A DNA stretch of 64,000 nucleotides from Isoetes taiwanensis (GCA_021234155.1 JAJEKV010000003.1:32781166-32845165), one strand, 5' to 3'. Shown: positions 1 to 12,360, counted from the stretch's first letter. A program made the numbers and translations. Notes: generated by a model from the letters alone, not told the origin.

Positions 1-1354
1 CTCAGGAAGTTCATAATAGTAATTCATTGAAAACAAGTGTCACACAAACTAGTTTTAGTGGCGCCGATTAGCATGTGATATATTTAGTAGGGGAAAAAGC
101 TACATTGAGATAGTGCAGTCAAAACAGCTCATGGAGCTCAAGAACAAAAAAAAAAGGGGGTTTAAAACAAAAAAAAGTTGGCCGAATGCCAGCAGCCGAG
201 TGTAAATGAGGCTTCAGTCCTCCTTTTTGAGGAGGACAAATCCATTCTAATCGATCTACAATTGGTAATGGACCTGTTGGCCACTTCATCCAGTCTATAA
301 GGCACTGCAACTCGCATGAGATCGTGGAGGAGATTGCCTCGTCCACCTTCTGCTACGTGACTATGATTGTGGAAGGTGATGTGGGAGGCAGAAAGCAGCA
401 CAATTGAGTTGGTATCAGACGAATTGGTCTGCGTTCTCAAATGCAGGGGATATAGAAGAGGGTGGAGGTTCGCAGCGCCATTGAAAACTTAGGAGAGAGG
501 CTTGGCCCCGGGGAGATCGCTCCATCTTCTTCTTGCTGCATGCAGAAAGCTTGTTAGAACTTAAGCAAGCACAAATTCATTTTATATGGACTTGTTGTAA
601 GTCCATATATATCTCAAATGCGAGCTAATGTCTAGATTAGAAGGTGATTAGTATAACGTAATGGGATATAATAGCATTAAGATGTGAGACTTCTATTCAA
701 ATTACATGATTGGATAACGTTCACACACGTGTGTAGCATAGAACATTGCAACAAAAGTATACATTAGTGCAGTTTGAAATTGGGTGGGCGCCCAATTTCA
801 AGGAACTTCTTTCACTAAATAGTTGAATGGATTCCAAATAACTATTAACATTTAGAAAATAGGGCATAATAAGATGAACTTCACCAACTTTAAGACAATA
901 AAACTTTACATAATCATCAAGACATCATATAGTTTCCAAAGTTCCCGTATAGCAATTGGAAGTAAAGCTAATATTCAACGTTAAAGCTTCAAATATTATG
1001 CCACACCTAACTACAATTTCGCATTAAGTGGAACACTTATGGCAGCATATGCCTAGGATATGCTGGTGACTGCTCGAAACTGGCTGCTGCCGATAAACTG
1101 GCGGTCAACCTGTTGCCGGTCAGTAAGGATGAAATTCTTGCTGAAAACAAGAATCAAGTATTGTATTGTTTTGAAGTAACAATTTGATTGATTGTGAAAA
1201 CGTGACTTTGAAGTATGATTTAAGCCACTTCACCCTCGGGACACGAAGGGCAACCCTCCGTGCGCAGCACCTTGTTATTTTATTAATTTTTTTTACATAT
1301 TGCCTTTTATAATTTATTGATATTAACATTTATAATTTTGCCACCCGTGACAAA
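1..1354. other. Gene-free AT-rich stretch
   Basis: I see no convincing coding region. Two short perfect hairpins are visible: one at about 583-609 (arms TATATGGACTT and its complement) and one at 776-800 (arms GAAATTGGG and complement around GGGC). The short ORFs here show no recognisable domain. Confidence 0.5.
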
Positions 1355-1858
1355 TTACGTTGGAAAAAATAAAAAAAAAATTGTTGGGATAGGTGGGTTA
1401 GCTCTCGCAAATTTGTCCCAATTGTCCCAAATTAGTTCCAAATTGGCACATAAATGTGGAAATTGAAACCGATGTATATACAAAATAAGGCAATATACAA
1501 AATACAAGTATGTAAAGTTTATCAGCAGGCACAACTGCCATTGTCGCTGTCTGTCTTCATGGCATCGAGACACGTCTTTCCCATCTGAGACTTTGATGCC
1601 AAAGTCCTTCTCCTTCTCCTCCAAGTTCTTGGCCCCGCCTTCTTGGAGCTTTCTTACAACCTTTGTAAAAAATAAATTACAAAAGAAACTATGGTAATCA
1701 GTAGCCTCTCAGTTGACTTCAAGTTAGATACTAACCTCCTTATTGGCTTCATGAAGAGGCCATATGTTCTGTCTCGCAACATATAAGTCAAACTCGGCCA
1801 TTGACATGTTTCCTCTTACATCGCACTGGTCCTTGGTCTTGAGTGGACGCAAATCCAT
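1355..1858 (-). CDS. Hypothetical two-exon gene
   Basis: Read on the minus strand, an ATG at 1858 opens a 41-codon exon (1858-1736) beginning MDLRPLKTKDQCDV. It ends in AAGGAG before a GTTAGT donor. A 75-bp intron (1735-1661) ends in TTTACAAAG. The frame then continues into a charged exon from 1660 (VVRKLQEGGAKNLEEKEKD), which stays open to 1355 although its last part looks non-coding. The upstream sequence TTTTCAG just before 1865 could be another acceptor, so the true 5' end may lie higher. The exon-intron pattern and the charged, helix-prone composition argue for a real or recently real gene. I recognise no domain and propose no function. Confidence 0.4.
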
Positions 1859-2299
1859 ATTGCGTACTGAAAATAAGTTAGTATGCGAAACAGAAAAGCA
1901 ACATATAAATATAAACCATTAAAAAGACCAAAAGACTTACAAAAATGGCCTCGAATTCTCTGATTGGATGTGGCTACCAAACCTATGATTCATTGGCTTT
2001 TGTTTGATTTTAGCACTATCTAAACATATATAAGGCAGATTCAATTGTTCTTTGATGTAATATTTCCGTCTCAAACAAAAAACCAGAGAGCACCACGTCT
2101 ACTTAAAAAATATAGTTAAAAAAAAAAAATAGAAGATGTGACTGCGTGACGTCATTGTTACTACCATTGCAATCGGATTCCGATCTGATGCGGGTCTGCT
2201 GAAGAAAAAACCCAGGGATGCCCCATTCTTCCCCTGCAAGCAATCCGGCCTGCTCCAATTAGGCGAAGTTCGGCCCTGCCATAGCCAAGCCAGGTTCGT

Positions 2300-3900
2300 C
2301 CTTATTGCTCAAACCGAGAGGTGCCAAAATGCGGAATGTCTTCCTGTGGTGGGCTTCAGCTAGGGGTGGGGTTCCAGAAATTTTATTGGGCGATTCTTCA
2401 GCGCCAGGTTCTTCTGCGCCGATTCTTTTACGTCGGATTCTTCAGCGGCAATGGCTGAAGGGAGCGATGCCGGCCATGAATATCTACGGGATTTAGCTGA
2501 GGTACGGAATGAAAGGTGCATTTTGCCCCTTTTGCACGATTCCAGCTTTTGCATGTCTGCCACTCCAGGCTCTGGTTCAGCCTGCTGGATTGGTCTTTAC
2601 AATAGTTGTGCAAGATTTCATTTAAATAATTAAGGAAGCCACAAGGTAAGCTTAAAGCCAAATAAGCTTTTCTTGGCCAGTTTTCTTTAATTTCCGTATT
2701 GCATTCTGTTAAATCAAGCAGAGTTTTCTTCTCTTCTTTTGCAATTTGCAGATCTGAATCAAAATCCCATTTCTGTATTCGTCTTTTTTATTTTTCCCCT
2801 GTCTGATAGTTTTCTGGATAAGAAAAGATCCGTTGATTCTTGCTCTTGGACGATTTTATGTCTCTTTTGCTTATGAAGTATTGCCCCTTTCTTGAATGAC
2901 ATAAATTTAACGAAATCGCAGAGATCCAGAGCTGGTGAAAAGGATTGGTCAAGCAACGACCATGGAGGTCCGAGCGACAGGTATTCCTTTAATATCTTAA
3001 TCCTCGCCGGAATAGGTTTCTGTTTGTTTACATGAAAGTTTTCAAAGATTATGCTATTCAATCAAAACAGGTATGTCGAGATCCTCGGTGTCATGGAGAA
3101 ATTCTAGAGCAACGCCGCCGCTATGGGTTAAAGGAATATACTGTAACTCCACAGGTATATGAAAGCATTGCAGATGGCCTAGAAAACAGTAGGCATGGCA
3201 GAACCTTGCTGTCATTGAGCAGCTTAGCTGGTTTGGATAAGAGACAACCAATTAGAATATTTCTCAACTATGTACAGTTGGTCACTCTTCAGACCGAGAT
3301 TGCCGTGCACCTGGGGATATTGTAAAGGTAAGGCAATCTATGTTAATTGCATATATTTCTTGCCATGAAACATGATGCGATTCTTTTATGTATACAGTTA
3401 GGAGAGCCTCCTGTATCTGAGATGTTTGGGATGCCAGCATGTAATCCTCGTGTTGAACCTCCAGTATACGGTGATTGCTGGTACAATTGCTGGTACATTT
3501 CAGGAGAGGACAAGAAACAATGTTTGCATGAGGTACCTTTTTTGTGCCATGTGAGACTTCCATGTTCACTCTGCGATATGCAGACACAATACTAGGGCAG
3601 TCTGGGGTGTTCTGTATTTTAGATAGACACTGTATCTTTTGGTGACTTTTGATCTGATATACAAGAGATTATTCCCATAGTAGTTACATAGAACCGACTC
3701 ATGAATGTGTGTAACTTTCAGGCCTTAAACGAAACAGCGTTGTGGTTTAAAAAGGCATTATCAGTTGGACCTGTAAAAGGGCCATTGCGTCTCAGTGGAT
3801 ATTCAGCTTGTGGACAGGATGGTGGGGTGCAGTTGCCACGGCAGTACGTTGAGCACGTGGATGCAACAATGTTAAGCCCTACCATTGTTCATTAGACTCT
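2300..3900 (+). other. Possible exon remnants of unknown gene
   Basis: Three plus-strand open segments with intron-like joins lie here: 3032-3325, about 3400-3540 and 3701-3895. The first contains VCRDPR directly after a CAG, matching the start of the conserved VCRDPRWGRCYESYSED block of plant GH3 beta-glucan exohydrolases, which fits the GH3 exon just downstream. The remainder (for example GPVKGPLRLSGYSACGQDGG) I cannot assign. The pieces do not join into one frame. This may be a decayed gene or a mixture of two. Confidence 0.3.
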
Positions 3901-3954
3901 ATATGTTTTCCAATAACTATTAGGTTATCGCATTGTTTTCTGCTTTTCTTAAAG

Positions 3955-4123
3955 GCAAATATATGTCAGAAATATGACTACAATAATTGAAGGTCTTCAA
4001 GTTGAAGCTCCGGTAAAGGGCATGCCTTATGTGGGAGGCAGAACAAACGTTGCAGCATGTGCCAAGCATTTCGTGGGAGATGGGGGCACAACTAGAGGAA
4101 TTAATGAGCAAGAAGTGAAATGA
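3955..4123 (+). pseudogene. GH3 beta-glucan exohydrolase exon remnant
   Basis: After an acceptor-like TTCTTAAAG, the frame reads [13 protein letters not shown], then [20 protein letters not shown], then [10 protein letters not shown]. It stops at a TGA at 4121. This is the conserved middle of glycoside hydrolase family 3 domain 1 (the barley ExoI type), where the AKHFVGDGG block contributes Lys and His contacts in the glucose-binding subsite. Full proteins are about 600 residues and carry the catalytic Asp (SDW motif) further downstream; neither that block nor the following exons is visible. The exon ends in an in-frame stop where intact members continue. I read it as a captured or decayed exon. 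Confidence 0.65.
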
Positions 4124-4396
4124 AACATGAGTACTGATGCACTAGGTACAAATTATTCAGCGACAGATTCCTTGGTAAAATTTTTGAAGGATGTTGTCGC
4201 CAAAGCTTAGCAAATGTCAAAAGGTTAATGTGATGAAACACATTATTTGAAGGATGTCATAGTAAAAAGCCATGGAGAATGTCAAAAGGTTCTGCGGCAA
4301 TTTTTTCACAATGACTACTTTGTGGCACAAGGTAGAGAAGAAGGATTTGTATAAATGACAAGCCTCTTTAACTTCTCTTTGCTTTAAGAAAGAAGG

Positions 4397-4866
4397 TTCT
4401 TGCATGGCGTAGGATAGTCTTACCCTGGATTGGGGGATCCCGGAGGTGGTGATCCTGTTCTCCGGGATCACCATCAGAAAAGATCCCGTCCTCCGGGATC
4501 ACACAGTCAACTGCGCAGCTAATGGGTTACTGCGCAGTTTAGGGCTGATTTTCGGACGGATTGAAGCTCGCTGATTACAGCGGCGCTCGCTTCGATTCCT
4601 CCCTTGCTCCTACCTGCGCCTCTGATCCAGCCCATTCCGACCATCCTCGAACTGACCCCATTCGATTTGGTTGCGGATCAAGGGAGAAAATCCCACATGA
4701 AATCTGCCCCATTTTTCCTTTCAAGGGCCAAAAAATATGCGCAGTTACTGCGCAGTAAGGGGGATTCCGTCCTCCGGGATCACACGTCCTCGGGGATCCC
4801 GTCCTCTGGGATCACACCTCTGGGATCCCCCAATCCAGGGTAAGACTATCCTATGCCTTCTTGCAT
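4397..4866. mobile_element. Mutator-type MITE with 9-bp target duplication
   Basis: The element proper is 4406-4857 (452 bp). Its first 36 bp (4406-4441, starting GGCGTAGGATAGTC) and the reverse complement of its last 36 bp (4822-4857) agree at 35 of 36 positions. It is flanked on both sides by TTCTTGCAT (4397-4405 and 4858-4866), a perfect 9-bp target duplication, the size made by Mutator-like transposases. There is no coding capacity. The interior holds several TGCGCAG motifs and subterminal copies of CTCCGGGATCAC. It is non-autonomous and looks recent. Confidence 0.9.
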
Positions 4867-5754
4867 CAATACCCTAGAAAATCTTGAGGCCAACTAGCCC
4901 TTTTCAAATATCATTGGCATTAAACATTGGAACATCAATGTTGGTATTTTATTTTAAAGACTTCCAAAATAGAGTTGAAGTTCAAAATACCTCGGCATTT
5001 TGGGCTTTAGAATCTAATACCAAGACATTATATGACATTATATGTCTTGGTCTAGACATTATACGTCTTCCATCTATTTGGCAATACCTTGGATTTATCA
5101 ATTATAAAACACTTCATTTGTCTAAAAAAAAGAAAAAAAAAAAATTACTCTAGATTAACATGTGTCTTCAATTGGTGACATAGTGCCTTGGTGCACATTG
5201 ACTGTTAGGTATGTAGATTATGACTGAATACGTTTTAGCCTTGCAAGTTTATGATAATATTATTAGGTATGCAGGGTATGACGAATAGGTTCTAGCCTTG
5301 CAAGTTTATGATAACATGCCGCATGAAGGCATATGTCCAGACAAAAGGCCTGCGGTAGCACTGAGATTATGGAACATGGTACTGAGGTTCACAACCAATC
5401 GTCGAAAGTGAACTTTTGAATCTTCTTATTGGAACAATTTGATTGAAATGTATGCCAATGGCAGCATGAGGAGTGCACTCCAATCCATTGTCAAATAAAG
5501 ATGTGGTGTGGTGTGATGGAATGCATTAGTTGCAAGATCTTCTCAAGTTAGTGTGACATTTATTGGTATCTTTATAGCATGCATATGGGCTCACCTAGTT
5601 GATGAAGGTCGAACACTAGAAAGGTAACTTTAAATCACTCCACATCTTAGAAAAACTTAGAAGTGCACTGGTGTTCTTACATTACATCATGCAATCCCCT
5701 ATAGTCCACTTTTAGAAGAAGGTTATCTTTGACACCAAGTGTGTCTCACACTGT
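4867..5754. other. Gene-free stretch
   Basis: AT-rich sequence without supported coding regions. A phrase of about 40 bp containing TCTAGCCTTGCAAGTTTATG recurs at about 5230 and 5290 with small changes. Confidence 0.5.
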
Positions 5755-5947
5755 TTCGAATAGGGATAGATCCATTATTATAACAAACTGGACGTTAAAA
5801 GTGGGTCCAACCTCACAAATTTGGAACTAAAGACATCGAAACAGAGATAAATCCATTACTATAACAAACTGGACGTTAATAGTGGGTCCAACCTCGCAGA
5901 TTTGGAACTAAAAAAATGTTCGCGGCCGCCGCGATAAATTTCTTGTA
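5755..5947. repeat. 75-bp tandem duplication ending in a GC-rich terminus
   Basis: Two copies of a unit containing AACAAACTGGACGTTAA and GTGGGTCCAACCTC lie at about 5761-5832 and 5843-5912. They are followed by TTCGCGGCCGCCGCGATAAA and TTTCTTGTA (5919-5947). Read on the minus strand this is TACAAGAAA then a GC-only inverted repeat, closely similar to 57981-58020. TACAAGAAA matches the inner part of the CACTACAAGAAA end of plant CACTA transposons, so this may be one end of such an element lying to the left. Confidence 0.45.
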
Positions 5948-6024
5948 CATGTAAAAATTTTAAAAATTGAACGAAATCTTGCAAGCTAAATAAAGCAAAC
6001 TTAAGTTGTTCGAATTCAAATGAA

Positions 6025-7188
6025 TAAAATAGAATAGAATAGTTTTTTAACGTCCACGAAGACCAATAGGTCATGGGACCCATACAATGGGCTAGTACAA
6101 TCATTACTACTAGGATTAAAAAACCCCTGCCTCGAAAGGTTTTCAAGGGAAAAACCTTTGCAGTAATGATGATACTAGACAAGCTTAGATAATGACTACT
6201 GAGGGCTCAATAATTGCAGACATTTATCTAGAACCTCAAGTATGTATAATGCCAAGTCATGCACAGATGGTGCGCTGAGAAGTTGTGGAAGCGTGGAATG
6301 GAATGCTAAGGTCGAAAAATGATTCCGAACTGTATCAAAAGCAGGGCAACTCAGAAGAGTATGGCTTTCATCTTCAATAACCTGTAACTGGCAACAGGCA
6401 CATAGTCTCGCTTCTCGCGGCAATTGCGGCCGCTCCCATCTACCTGTCTCAATCCGTAGCCTGTGGGACCCGTGCGAATTGATGCAATAGCTACAAGCTT
6501 GTTCCTGGACAATGAAGCAAGCAAATAAGCTTGGGGCCCTGGTGCCAAAGTGGGATTTATGTGTGCATGATAATGACCAGTTTTCACTTGGGCCAAAGTA
6601 ACTGTGTCCCATATCTTTTGAGAAAAACGACCATTAAGATATTGTTGCAAAAGCTCAGGATCAGAACTGGCAAGCATCAGGCAGTGCTTTGGTTGCACCG
6701 CCCAACGGGCAAACCATGTAGTGCAATGCTCTTTCCAACATCGTTTTAAACGCTGAGGAGATTCAGCCATGGCAAGTGCAAGAACAGGATACCTAACATC
6801 ATCCATGTGGTGCACCTTGCAGATATAGTGGAGATGACGCTTCATGGCAGAATGTTGAAGAAGCCAAAAACCTGTCTCTTGTAAAAGAATAGCATAGGGC
6901 ACCATTGTTTTAACTCCAAGGCTGTAAGTGAGAAAGGACTTTTGCACCCGCTCCAAGCTCTCCCAAGCACTAGCACTAATGGCAGGCCCCACACTTCAGA
7001 ACCATACAGTAAAACAGGCTCTACCAAAGCCCGAAACAAGTGGGCTTTCCGTGGCCAATCATGAATTTCTGCGCGAACAGTATTTTACTCATACCAAGCT
7101 TTTTGAACTTCGAGCAGTTCCACTGAGCGAGCGTTTGATCAATTACCCTGTGTCTCACGTTATCCAAAAGCTTTGGCCTCTATCGTAG
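6025..7188 (-). mobile_element. 5'-truncated LINE, copy 1
   Basis: On the minus strand the reading runs from RALVEPVLLYGSEVWGL, the segment that follows the reverse transcriptase in plant non-LTR elements, through a helical domain (7038-6500). A one-base frame change near 6470 leads to RIETGRWERPQLPRE and a zinc-binding C-terminus of the form C-x2-C-x9-H-x4-C (CACC...H..C, about 6410-6360). The 3' end is a short TAGAA-type tail (plus-strand 6021-6042). The reverse transcriptase and endonuclease are missing, as expected for 5' truncation. The same family occurs at 54637-55590 in the same orientation. Confidence 0.75.
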
Positions 7189-7218
7189 ATTAGAGCCTAC
7201 TAACACATCATGCTCAGT

Positions 7219-7382
7219 CATCATAGTTTCTAATCGTAATCGACACCTGGCCCGATGAAATATGGAAGTTCTATTTTCATATTTCAATATCTAATCTATG
7301 TTACCATCATAGTTTCTAATCGTACTGGCCCGATGAAATATGAAATTTCTATTTTCATATTTCGATGTCTAATCTATGTTAC
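7219..7382. repeat. 86-bp tandem duplication
   Basis: Two adjacent units share CATAGTTTCTAATCGTA, then GGCCCGATGAAATATG, then TCTAATCTATGTTACC, offset by 86 bp with a few substitutions and a small deletion. Confidence 0.75.
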
Positions 7383-8044
7383 CTATAGAAGAAATAATAG
7401 GATAACCTTTGCACACTATAGCTATAGGATAATCTATAGGCTTTAAGGAGAATAGCTAATAAATTCCTAATCGATTTCAATGGTTTGAGTCAATAGTACT
7501 GCTCACTTCTTGGGTATGACCTGAACACTGTTGCTCCTTATTCTTGTTTATAGGTATCGAAACAAGTTGGGCGATGAAGCAAAGCCAACCAAATCATTCA
7601 TTTCCCCTGTCACAGTATTTACAAATAGGCCAACTTGTTCTGGAGAGATCAGGATCACCTAGAAGGTGGGTGTAAATGATCAATCGCAGTCCTTATTAGT
7701 AGATTATTGAGGTGGATTTATTTATTACTAGATTATTGAGGTGGATTTATTGAGGTGATTGTGTAAATTAAATTATACTACATAATGAAAATTATAAGTT
7801 TGCATCATGGTCAATTTTTTCATCTGCAATTTTCAAGCCATGCACATTGATTCCAAGTTTTGAAGATTATTTGAGAAGCAACTAATTGCTACTAACTATG
7901 GTCCAACCTGATAAAATCTTGCTACATGACGTGCATGCTAAATGTGTGGAGCACTTGTGGAGACATACAATCTTTGACAAGCTGTTGGAAATCAGTACAT
8001 AGAGGAACCAACAAGAGATCACTATAATAGCATGGTTGGCATCT
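7383..8044. other. Gene-free stretch
   Basis: No supported coding region. A short local duplication of GATTATTGAGGTGGATTTAT lies at about 7707-7755. Confidence 0.5.
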
Positions 8045-8573
8045 CTCATTCAGGGTGCTTGTGTGAGGAAAGAAATTGCTATGAACAACACCGTATCCTC
8101 CATATGAGGAAGCATGGACTGCATTTCTTAGTGCTTGCAGAGGTTATGGGGAAATGGACCTAGGATTAAGATGTTTTGAGAAACTAGTTCAGATGAACTC
8201 AGGAAATGCTGCTCCATATTTCCTTATGGCAAATATTTATGCGGGAGCTAGTATGTGGGTTGATGCAAATAGAACAGGGGAGCACTAACGAAACTTGCTG
8301 GGGAAAAGAAGAAACCTAGGAGAGTTTTAATAGAGGTGAATAAGGAGATGCACGAGCTCTGGTTGGCGACCATCAAACTGATGAAACTGAGCTAGTATGT
8401 GGTTGATGCAAATAGAACAGAGGAGCACTGACGCAAAACTTGCTGGGCAAAGAAGAAACCTAGGACAGTTTTAATAGAGGTGAATAAGGAGATGCACGAG
8501 TTCGTGGTTGGTGACCATCAAACTGATGAAATCTCTGCCACCATTTCAGAGATGACTTGTGCTTTGTTCTAAA
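8045..8573 (+). pseudogene. PPR protein C-terminal (E/E+) remnant
   Basis: Read across several frames, the segment gives EAWTAFLSACRGYGEMDLG, PYFLMANIYAGASMWVDAN, then KKPRRVLIEVNKEMHE and FVVGDHQTDEI. This is the usual end of PLS-type pentatricopeptide proteins: the last repeat followed by the E/E+ region before a DYW domain. These proteins edit organellar RNA. There are stops and frameshifts throughout, and the upstream PPR repeats are not visible. The final segment is present twice in tandem (about 8247-8391 and 8392-8536). Confidence 0.7.
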
Positions 8574-10560
8574 ATTTTATTCTTTAGATCCTAGTAGCCA
8601 CTGAAAGTAAAGTATAACAATCAAAAACATAAGAAGTATTATTATCAAAAATTACAATTTTGCAACTCACAAGATGATAAATGCAGCCTGATGCATTGTT
8701 CCAGGCATTCTTCAATTAATCATGCCTCAACTGAACCTATCATATCCACATTCCTGTATCATGCCATACTCTATTAGCAGAATGAAATTAGGATAAACAA
8801 TAGAAATGCTATTATCTACTACTAGATTTCATGTTCACACTATATAGTTAATGGCAGTTTCTGTTACAAAAATTGCCTAGACACGAGTCAGTGATCAGTA
8901 GCTAGTAATGAATGAATACCATGAAACATAAACATGCTAGTTTGCAGTTTCAGGAATATAGAGCAGGTCTCATTTTAGAAAGAGTAGGACTTGTCATTAA
9001 GGCATGCAACAAATGAATCTTGCTGTCTATTAATACCAAAGCATCAAAATTGGGTGCATCCCTAAGCATTAAAACACATATGTCAAGGCCCCAACTAATT
9101 GCTACTATTTGTCCAATCTGATAACTTCTAAATCAGTGCATGTATGAAACACTGCAATGGACAATATATTAATTACATCTGTAATGCAAAAATCTGCAGT
9201 TGTATCTACACAATACAGAACCATGAATCCAAATATGCGGGTGCTTACCAACTGTTGGACAATCTTCTAATGGTCCAAATTCACAAAGGATGCTGAGAAA
9301 CTCTTCTAATTTTCTAAATTCATAATATTTATTGCAAAATAGGTGTTTTAGTTTTCTAATGTCTTGTCCCTTACTAAAAGAGGCTCACCTAATGCAGATT
9401 TGACAGGATAAATGTGTTGCTATTTTGATGAAAGGATTGTTATGCTATGTCCAGAGATGCAGAATGCTTATAAGGGAGGTTCAAAAGCACAAACAATTTT
9501 ATGTGCTTGACAAAGGAGAAACAAAATGTTGGAACTGCCTTTCTGCTTAGAATTTAACTGAGAAAGTGCATTTGATCGCAACTTTTTGCTGCGCAATTCA
9601 ATGGCGTAGGTTATTCATTGACGAATAATAAACAAATAACAGGTTGCTAGATAGTTCAATGGCATAAGACAGCTACTCTGTATGGGACACAAGTAATTTC
9701 AGACAGAAGACGAATACATGTGTGGCATTATTATCAGCCTTCAAATTGCTTTATTCATATTCTGCAGATTCAAATATCCGCTGACCCAAATGCTTAGATT
9801 AATAGGGCCAACATTTGTGAAAATGGACTCACCTTCAATTGGGTTTTTATTCCACCAAAGAACCTTTTGTTTCAACTCCAACTGCAACCTGTGGAATTGC
9901 AAAGCTCAAAGCAACGTCTGTTATAAGAACACATTCAAATTCAGAAAGAAATCATGCCGAAAGGGAAAGTGCAATTCAGGAAGAAATCAAACTGATCTAT
10001 CAAGAAATAATGTCAGAGATCTGGTTCCTAGTTTACTGACCACTTTGGCGCCGGCAGAGAATGCAAGAAGAAAGAAAGAAAGCTTTCCAGCTTCCCGCCG
10101 AAATCTCATCTCAAGTCTTTTCCCGCTTCCAGCCCAACAAGTGTCTTTTGTCGTCTTTGTGTTTGTCACGAATGCATCAGTTGTCACGGCTGACGGGCGT
10201 GGAAAAAATTACTATGGGAGAACCCAGACAAGAATGCTCTCTTTGGGCATCTCCTTGATAACCAATCAAATACATATCAATAGCAAGGTGGCTGGGATTA
10301 AAAAACCTAGCCCTTTCGGGTTTTCGCTGACCATAATGGGCCACTAACCAATGCTGGAGTCAACACAAAAAAGACCTTACACCCTTGATCAGCCTTGTCG
10401 GGTGGAAACTACAACAAAGCAAAGACTTTGCCAAGCTGAAACATGTTTGAGCTTCCTTCTCTATTGATCTCGATCTTTCGCCCAGAATCCAACACTTCCG
10501 TCAAAAAACCCTGCTAAAGGAACGCGCACACGAACTATTTCCTGCAAACACCAAAAAAGT
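8574..10560. other. Stretch without a supported gene
   Basis: The longest open frame (9718-10347, plus) has no recognisable domain and low-complexity composition. Around 10211 a phrase TATGGGAGAACCCAGACAAG occurs that is repeated at about 10972. Nothing else stands out. Confidence 0.45.
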
Positions 10561-10740
10561 GAACTAAAAGGCCACCAAGGCCATCCAGGCATCAGAGCCT
10601 CCAACCAGCCACCAAGGCTTCCAACTAGGCACAAAGGCCTCCACTAGGCACACATGCCTCAACCAGGCACCAAGGCCTCACCAGGCCCTTGGCCTCAAAC
10701 CAGGCACACGGCCTCCACCAGGCACTAGGCCCTCAACCAA
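10561..10740. repeat. Degenerate 18-20 bp minisatellite
   Basis: About nine imperfect copies of a unit like CCAGGCACCAAGGCCTCAA follow one another. The three-base phase is not maintained, so it is not a repeated peptide. Confidence 0.75.
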
Positions 10741-12067
10741 ATGTTAGTTTACCAACAAGATATACATGCAGGGAAGGGTGGGGGGGTGGGCCCAATCGTA
10801 GGAAGAAGGCAGGAGATGCAAAGAGGCTGATGAAGCAAGAAATGGGCGACAAAGAAGCTAAATAGGGGTCTAGAAACTGCCAACTAACTAACTACCAACT
10901 GCATTGTAGTTCTAGAACTTAGTTTTCCTTCTATTCGGTGAAACGAAGGAAAACATCATTTCTAGAACTACTATGGGAGAACCCAGACAAGAATGCTGAA
11001 GAAGAGGCAGAACGAACGCAGATACACTAAAGCTCGGGCCAAGAGTACGGGGCTAGCAGATGTTCATAAGAAATGGCAAAAGCCCAAAAAATTGGGTAGC
11101 ATAGAAGGCCACATACTTCCAAAAATCTCAAAGGAAAATGGCTCATAGAGAATATGCACACATGTTGAACAAATGGCAAAGAAAAGAAGGGCAAAAATAT
11201 CTAAGATGCAATTGGACATAAGGTTGGTAGATACAAAACTCAAGGCAAAACAACTTTCCAACTTACTTTCGGCACACCCAAGTAACCATGAGTAAACACC
11301 AAAGAAATACAACGTTCAAGTCACAACATCGTAAAGCAGCAATAACCATCCAGAACGGTTGTAAGAGGCTCACTAAAACACTTGAAATAAAATGCACTCC
11401 GCCCATTAGCTAACCTAAACTGATTTAACTGAGCATACAGAAGACACTGCTTTCGATTTAAATGAGCATTAGGAGACATTATGCTTTAAAATAAAACCAT
11501 ATCCCCATGTAATCCTGCGATTCAAGTTCTAATGACAGCCATATATATACAGGGGATAAAAGACCTCATCCCTTATTAAACAAATCCATCTTGACATGAT
11601 AACCTACGCCACTACGAGAATAAGGAATAAAAATGAAGAAAGACAAAAAATAACAAATAAGAGGAATGCATGTAACATGATTTCGATGTATGTTGTGGAG
11701 AGGGGGTTGAAATAAGAACAGATGAAAATGCGATTAGATAGTGTAAATAGAGGTGAAATAAAGTGTGAACGCAAGAGAGACCTAGACTGTCTTAACAAGC
11801 AAAGCAAAAATAAATCAAAGACAATTATAAGGGTGAAAATAACGGAAGCAGGCAGAGGGCAGAAAGCAAAAGATATGCCTTTCGAGGCTCGAAGATCCGC
11901 CTTTCCAAGACCCGACGATCTTCTGAACCCCTACTTTGGCAAGCTTCCGGCCAGAATCCGATGTTCCAAGCCTGCACAACCGAAATAAACAGACTGCACA
12001 AGCTCAGGTATGGCAACATACAGTAGAAAACAAGGGGAAAAAAGGGGTTTTTTGTTTAGCCAAAACT

Positions 12068-12186
12068 CCAGATATGGTTGGGCTCCCCAATGGTTCAAAA
12101 ACTCAAATCCTCCACAGCCATGTAAACCTCCAGATAAGGCTGGGCTCCCCAATGGCTCAGAATCTCAAATCGTCCACAGCCATAGA
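12068..12186. repeat. 62-bp tandem duplication
   Basis: Two units contain GGGCTCCCCAATGG and TCCACAGCCAT at a 62-bp offset, with about ten substitutions. Confidence 0.7.
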
Positions 12187-12360
12187 CCAAAAACATAACC
12201 ACTGTTAAGAGAAAACAAGCACAACCAAAGAAGCAAAAAGAATTGACTAAGAAGCAACAAGAATTGACAGGGAAAAATCATTAAGGAAACAAGCCTTGAA
12301 AGGCCCAACTGTTACAGCACCCTTCTTCCAGAAACCAGTGTCTATAAGAAGGAAAAATTA

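Noticed and set aside
10284-10345. Possible third LINE 3' end (GGATTAAAAAACC... CGGGTTTTC)
   Set aside because: Resembles the 3' region at 6113 and 54733, but only about 35 bp match, with no tail or coding sequence.
9718-10347. 209-codon plus-strand ORF
   Set aside because: No domain, AT-rich low-complexity composition, and it overlaps a repeat phrase found again at about 10972.
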